Part shown: positions 58,656 through 64,000 of the stretch, one piece after another
How the letters are laid out: each line of letters opens with the position of its first letter
How positions within the stretch are numbered: position 1 is the first letter of the stretch
DNA from: Micropterus salmoides
Taxonomy: Eukaryota; Chordata; Actinopteri; Centrarchiformes; Centrarchidae
Length of the DNA: 64,000 nt
Reading direction: 5' to 3'
Assembly: GCF_014851395.1 (NCBI RefSeq)
Contig: NW_024040374.1
Location: 27,918,772 to 27,982,771, forward strand
The notes under the pieces: model-generated
What the model was told of the DNA's origin: nothing
Seen by the model: the letters and a program-made list of their open reading frames with translations, nothing else
The model's database searches: none
Translations under genes and position numbers: made by a program

Positions 58656-59089
58656 GCCTCAGTGAAAATGTGTCATATAAATTAAACATGATCAGTGACT
58701 ACATGCATCATATGTTGATATGACAGTCCTCGTCCGACGGCAAAACACTGAGATGTGTCGCTTTTAATGCATTTTCACGATCCCTTGGGCTCCAGTTAGG
58801 TCACCTATCAAAGCTGTGTGGTCTTTGATTATAAATCATATATACAGTACATAGTTATTAAATTGAGGAATGTATAGAACTCTGTATAGCCAAATGACAA
58901 TGTGAATGACATGAAATAATACACATCAAGGACGTCATTGACATAGTTGGATTTTATCAGGCAGAATACAGGACTTCTTTTACGTTAGAAGTGATACACA
59001 ATCCTAATTTCACTATTATGTGGTGGACATTTTGACAACAAGGATGCATTAAGTTTTGCAGGTTGTAACATAAACACGATCCTGTTTGA
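58656..59089. other. Non-coding spacer
   Basis: AT-rich. No gene or recognised repeat. Confidence 0.5.
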
Positions 59090-59350
59090 GGCGATATTAG
59101 CTTCCTTTTCATTAATCATTCATTTGACGGATGCATAAACTGTTTTAGTCACTTGACAAAACTCATCAATCAAATGAGACAGTACAGCACACTTGATATT
59201 ATTGGGAATTATTCACCATTGTCCCTCAGTGACTACACTTTTTGAATGTTGTAGGCTCATATATCAATCACACGCATTGTTAACTATTGATTATTTTAAC
59301 CAGGCGGAATCACAAGATTAAGACGGAATGATTAATCATGAGTTTTTCTA
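59090..59350. promoter_or_regulatory. Candidate enhancer with PBX-type and palindromic homeodomain sites
   Basis: ATCAATCA at 59,165-59,172 is a perfect PBX/HOX-type site (TGATTGAT on the minus strand). TATCAATCAC near 59,262 is a second one. ATGATTAATCAT at 59,328-59,339 is a perfect 12-base palindrome of two homeodomain half-sites. Further TTAATCATTCATTTGACGG and GGGAATTATTC cores and SOX-type CATTGTTAAC and CATTGTCCC lie between. The block is unique and non-coding. Function is inferred. Confidence 0.4.
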
Positions 59351-62300
59351 GTTGTTGTTGTTTCATAAGTCGGATGCAGATATTTTTTTTCTCTCTTGGT
59401 GGTGTAATGTTACTTTTGCATAAAAAAGCCAAGGGTGAAGCCAAGGCTGCACTTTGGTGCAGTCGAGGAGAAAAGGAAAGTAGAGACATGCTCCTGGCAG
59501 AGATGAATTAGAGCTGTGGAAAAGCACTCTGATACTAGCAGGTGACACTTTTTGGCCTGCCTCTATGTTCCCTCTCTCTTCCATTTTCTTTCCGCCAAAA
59601 AGAAGGGAACAGAAGGTAAAAATGGTTGCATTGTGCAAAATGGGACAAAGTATAAAACATATTCAAAGAAAGTATGAAATTCTCCAACTTCAGAAAGCCA
59701 TTTAGATCAGCCATCCGAGTGACGTAAGGGAAAATAATATACTTGACCCTTTTGTCTGTGCACTTTGAGAAGTTTGTTATAATGGAAAGCCCTGTAATAA
59801 TTCACTGTACCTCATGTATATTAAGTAGAAATTCACTGGCTTTTATGATAAATTGCCAGGGTAACGCCAGGACACCTCTTTTGCATTTCAATGCCAGAGT
59901 GTGTCAGATTCTTATTTCATTACCAGGCGACACATTAGCTGATGGATTTTAATTTTCTTTTTTTCTTTTTTTCCTCCTGCAAGCAAGAATCCACAGAGAC
60001 CGGGTCGAAACAGAAAGGGTTTGAATATGAGGATAGGTGAAAAATGAAATAAATAAATACAAATCAGTGTCAAGAACCTTTATTGCAATTTTGAAGCCAT
60101 CACCCCAAAAAAAAGAGAGGAAAGTCACTTTATGTTCCTTTGCATGCCTTTGCGGATTGCCTGTCCACAGCGTGAAACGATGTATCCCCAATATCACTGG
60201 TGGAGCTCTCTTGCTGAGTGGACAGAAAATCAAGGTTTAATTCATATTGTGATAAAAATCTGGATGCGGTTGAATCTAAGACATGCTGAGCAGGGGCAAT
60301 GTGGAGCAGACGTGAGAGCATAGCCTTTTCAGAGCGTCACACAGCAGGGTGCTGAGCTGCTCCTCGGCCCTCTCTGCCTTCACTATGAAGCTAAAAACTC
60401 TGCTCAGGGATTCTTCCTGCCCGGCTACAGGGAGAGGAGCACAAAACACAGGTGCCAAAAGCAATTATCAAATTACCTAAGCCTTTCTTGCTCCTGTTTA
60501 ATCTGTTTGTAGCAAATCCAACTAATAATACATTGGGGTATTAAACGTGGCCCTCTATAGAGGTAATAATTACAGTAGCTTGAATCTTCAATGAAAGGAA
60601 AAGAATGAACAAAACTAGGTCAGTGAGAAAACTCTGCTAAAACATAACTTCTCTTTCAGGTCTTGGCCCTTCTGGTGTTTGGTGGAATTTTGCTGGCAGA
60701 GGAAAGTAAATGAGAACTGCTTACAACTCTATCAAGCGTACCCTTAAGCAAGGCACATAACCTTCAAAAAGTCTCTTTGCACTACAGTAAATAGTATTTT
60801 AGCCCTGTAGCTCCCCGTAATTATATGGTACCTGATTTAACCTGTCAGCAAATGGCTAGCTACGGTATATACACATACTATATGTATGTGGAGTATGTGT
60901 ATTTATGCTTCTCATATATCATCTAAAGGTGTTTTGCCATTGTCAAGATGATGAAATAAAGAGTCAAATTAAATTTGGAGTAGAAAATTATTTTGAGAAA
61001 ACACTCTCAACACAAAGTCCACTTAATAGTTGTCCTGGAGCTTTTGATCACACAGCATGGCCTTCATCAGCGGATGAGGTTTGCAGTTGTCATGGAATTT
61101 AGATATTAAAATTTCCTTTTCCCCCAAAAATGTTTGTTTGCTTTGCTTGACTTCTTGTCGATTTTGGCTGTGAAAAAAAGTGGAAGAAAATGAGATATAG
61201 ACAGATATAGACAGATACATAGATAGAAAGACAGGAAAATAAAAAGAAAGAAGAAATAAAGAATCAGCTAATCACATTGTGACAGCAGTTCACTGGAAAG
61301 GTTTTGCTTTCCCTAACTTGCTTGACTATTTAGCCTTTAAATACCACTTGGTCATATTAACCTGACCAGGACTTGGTTAGACCTAATATTCATGAATCCA
61401 TTACCCATTTTGTGTTTAAAATCAACCACTAAGTTGTTAGGAACTACTAGTTAGTTTCAGACTAGTGCTTTGCTAAATCAGGTTGCAGCATTAAAACTTA
61501 ATAATGTCTTGGGTAATAAAGACTTCAGTAATGTAAGTAAGTAGTCCAACTATAAAAACAGCTACATCACTGTAGCGTCATGAACAAAACTGCCAAAAAT
61601 AACAGTTTTAAGAGAGCTAGCTTTATATTAAACGCAACAGACAATCCTTTCATGAAAGTATTACCTTGTTTTATTTATGCATAAATGGAGAAATATGCGT
61701 TTCAGAATTCGCTATAGGATCAGCGGAAAACATCTCATTATGCTAACACAGCCCACACTATTTGGTCATTTAGGCTAACATTATTACCATGCTACGTTTT
61801 GTCATTTGAGGTGTGTTATTTTTGTGTCTGTCAATTTAAATCTTCCAAGTTTACATCATTACAGCATTTTATGGTGTGTCAGAGGTATTGACCGTATTTC
61901 TTACTCTGCACTCTAAAGAGACTGTTTGCAAAGTTGCGTTACTTTTGTCAGTAAGCTCAGTTAGCAGCAGCTGCACCTGGTAGATTCTGGGTATTAATAT
62001 TTAATAATATTTATCCTCTATGTAAGAACTAGTTTGTGTGGTGTGTAGTGATCTGTAAATTTTTTTAAAGTCAACTAACTTGAGTAGGCTACATTTGAAC
62101 TGGCTCCATGTGCTCCATGTCCACGGTCTATCATTTTTAACCGGATATGTCCATCAGTATAGTGGATCATCATCAACTGCATCTATTCAGCTGTTTATGT
62201 TTAGTCCAAATCAGTTCTGTGTTTTGAACATTTCCACAGCCGTGCTCAGAGGAGCAGCACTGCAGCCTTTCTGCCTCCCACATCTGACTATATTCACACT

Positions 62301-64000
62301 CAACGACAACAAGAACCTCACTCCTTTCATACCCAGTCCTCCGTCTGTGGAGCGTGTTCCTTTCATTGTCACAGCATTAACCGTAGGCTAGCATAAAAGT
62401 AATTGGAAACTGATGCAAGCCAAAGCTTCAATTAATGCACCACCAAAGTCCCCGTTCTGTGTAATCGGCAATAATGGTTTCATGTTTGGGAGGGCGTTTG
62501 GTCACTCGCATTCAGCACTCACCTCCTGACAGAGACTGTTAAACCCTGCTCAAAATCCCCACTCCACAGTAATCTTCATTTCAGTCATTTTCCTTCTTTT
62601 TCCATCTCTGATGACAGCTCCAGTGTCTTCGCATTGCTTGCAGTCAGATTGTGCGCCCGAGTGAACAGGAGGTGTAATTGACTACTGACAACTCAGCGAC
62701 AGGATTCTTAATTATTACTCTAGGGTATGGTGGCTGGCTGGCCTGGGTTCAGCTCTCTTACTGAGTATGCTAACAGAGTCATTTTCCACTTGTCTGTGAA
62801 TATTGAAATGCAGTTTTGTTCGCTGCATTTCTGCGTCAGACCCCGAGACTTTGAATTTAGGGGATGATTGCAAATGAAATGCATGTGCTGTTAGTTTAAT
62901 GCTGCACAGATTTTTACACAAGTGCACTGCAGGCTACAGGAGTGGGTCTCTGGCACTACACAACCATACCAATTACTGACCCTATCAGTGCTGCTGAAAC
63001 CCGGTGTATTAACAAGATATCACAGTCGTCCCGGTGTGAACATTCTTAATCTGATGTACTTGTTTGATTAGTGACACATTACTTAAAAAAATATATATTT
63101 TTGTCTCCAAACATGAGACTACATGTTACCTTTTGTTTCTTTTGCTAATACTTCATCTGCCCTTAAAGTGATAAGACCTTACACTGACGCTTCTGCTGCT
63201 TCTAGTACTACACAGGGGCATAATTCCTCTGGTCCTTGCCTGTTTGTGCCTGCACTGGGCCTGCTCAGTGTGATAGAGCAGAGTAAAGCGGGTGAGCATT
63301 GCTTTGTGCTGCAGTCTGTATCTTTTGTGCGGGTGGATATGGAAGAGGGCGTGAAACAATTGGACAAAATGGCCCTAATGTGCTTAAAGAATCTTCTGTC
63401 TTTAATCAAAGCTCACACACATGCACCACAAAGGCAGACAGAGCAAACCCAATTCTCCGCTGCTTCTGCAGAGTGACTGTTCCTCTCCTGGCTTCAGTGC
63501 TTCTCCTCTTTGTGCTGGAAATCAGGATCAGGTTGGCTTTGTGGGGTTTTTTTCTTTCTCAACTGTCACTCTCATAGATTCATTGCCTCATCTCTTGAGG
63601 AAGGGACAACAGGGATTTGGCTTTAAGGCCAGACAGTCAAGTGTAACTTTGTATATGTGTTGTCATGATTATATCCCATTGTTTGATTTGATCCATTCAG
63701 AAGTCATCGTTTGCTGGTCACCTATTTAACATATTCATCATCTGCCAAAAAGTTGCTGGAATGAAAAGGAAATATAGTCATAATTCAAACTAAATTGACT
63801 ATTAGTATTAAACCTCTCCTCAGAATAGCCAGTCATAGCTTTGGCATGTCGAGCTTGCAAGAAAGCGTCCACGTGTCGAAGCGAAGGGTATAGTGTCTTT
63901 TATTTTAGCCTTTCCAAAACCAAAAACACAAGAGCAAAAGTGTAAGGACTGGATTAAACGTAAGCTGATATCGCATGTCCGGCTAACTAGCTTACTACCT
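59351..64000. other. Non-coding stretch to the right edge
   Basis: No gene is supported. The frames at 62,080-62,391 and 63,123-63,729 have no domain and overlap on both strands. A GATA/GACA-type simple repeat lies at about 61,195-61,235. The phrase CCCTTAAGCAAGGCAC near 60,741 resembles a fish SINE fragment. 61,550-61,850 has short 'gctaac/acgtt' motifs like old MITE DNA. The last 150 bases show nothing definite. Confidence 0.5.

Noticed and set aside
1..64000. CRISPR arrays, bacterial operons, prophage or tRNA/rRNA genes
   Set aside because: No regularly spaced repeats, no ribosome-binding-site-linked gene strings and no complete tRNA-like cloverleaf were seen. The window is vertebrate nuclear DNA.

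Overview
This window looks like nuclear DNA of a ray-finned, probably percomorph, fish. It has a low-GC, largely non-coding background. The only intact gene is a single-exon SOX gene whose protein is nearly identical to vertebrate SOX14. The repeats are of kinds I recognise as common in teleosts: foldback elements, hAT-like and TTAA-flanked short elements, a fish Tc1 family, L2/Rex-like LINE pieces and Ty3/gypsy debris. Nothing indicates bacterial, organellar or free viral DNA. Species cannot be named from the sequence alone.

Layout. 1-20.7 kb is non-coding, with scattered short repeats: a foldback element at 3.1-3.6 kb, a SINE fragment at 5.0 kb, a repeat beginning GGGCTGCAACTAAC at 5.2 kb, a hAT-like end at 9.3 kb and a repeat ending in CTTCTTCCACCACTG at 11.6 kb. 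A homeodomain-site-rich block at 18.4-18.7 kb is the best candidate distal enhancer on this side. 20.8-23.2 kb is a transposon mosaic: the decayed 3' half of a Ty3/gypsy pol next to a decayed Tc1 transposase, both on the minus strand. 23.2-28.3 kb is the upstream flank of sox14, with microsatellites and a likely promoter near 27.8 kb. sox14 is at 28,342-29,058 (+), followed by an untranslated tail with a poly(A) signal near 29.85 kb. 29.9-64 kb has no convincing gene. It holds a hAT-type short element (33.4 kb), a TTAA-flanked MITE (40.8 kb), an L2/Rex-like LINE split by a TTAA-flanked insertion (43.3-45.8 kb), a nested repeat (57.6-58.3 kb) and several stretches that resemble conserved regulatory DNA.

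How it fits together. The arrangement is that of a developmental transcription-factor gene alone in a gene desert, where the surrounding DNA is expected to carry long-range enhancers. Conservation was not measured, so every enhancer call is an inference from motif content. No novel multi-gene system was found. The most informative observations are the dateable nested insertions, the possible convergent CTCF-like sites flanking sox14 and several palindromic homeodomain or GATA sites.
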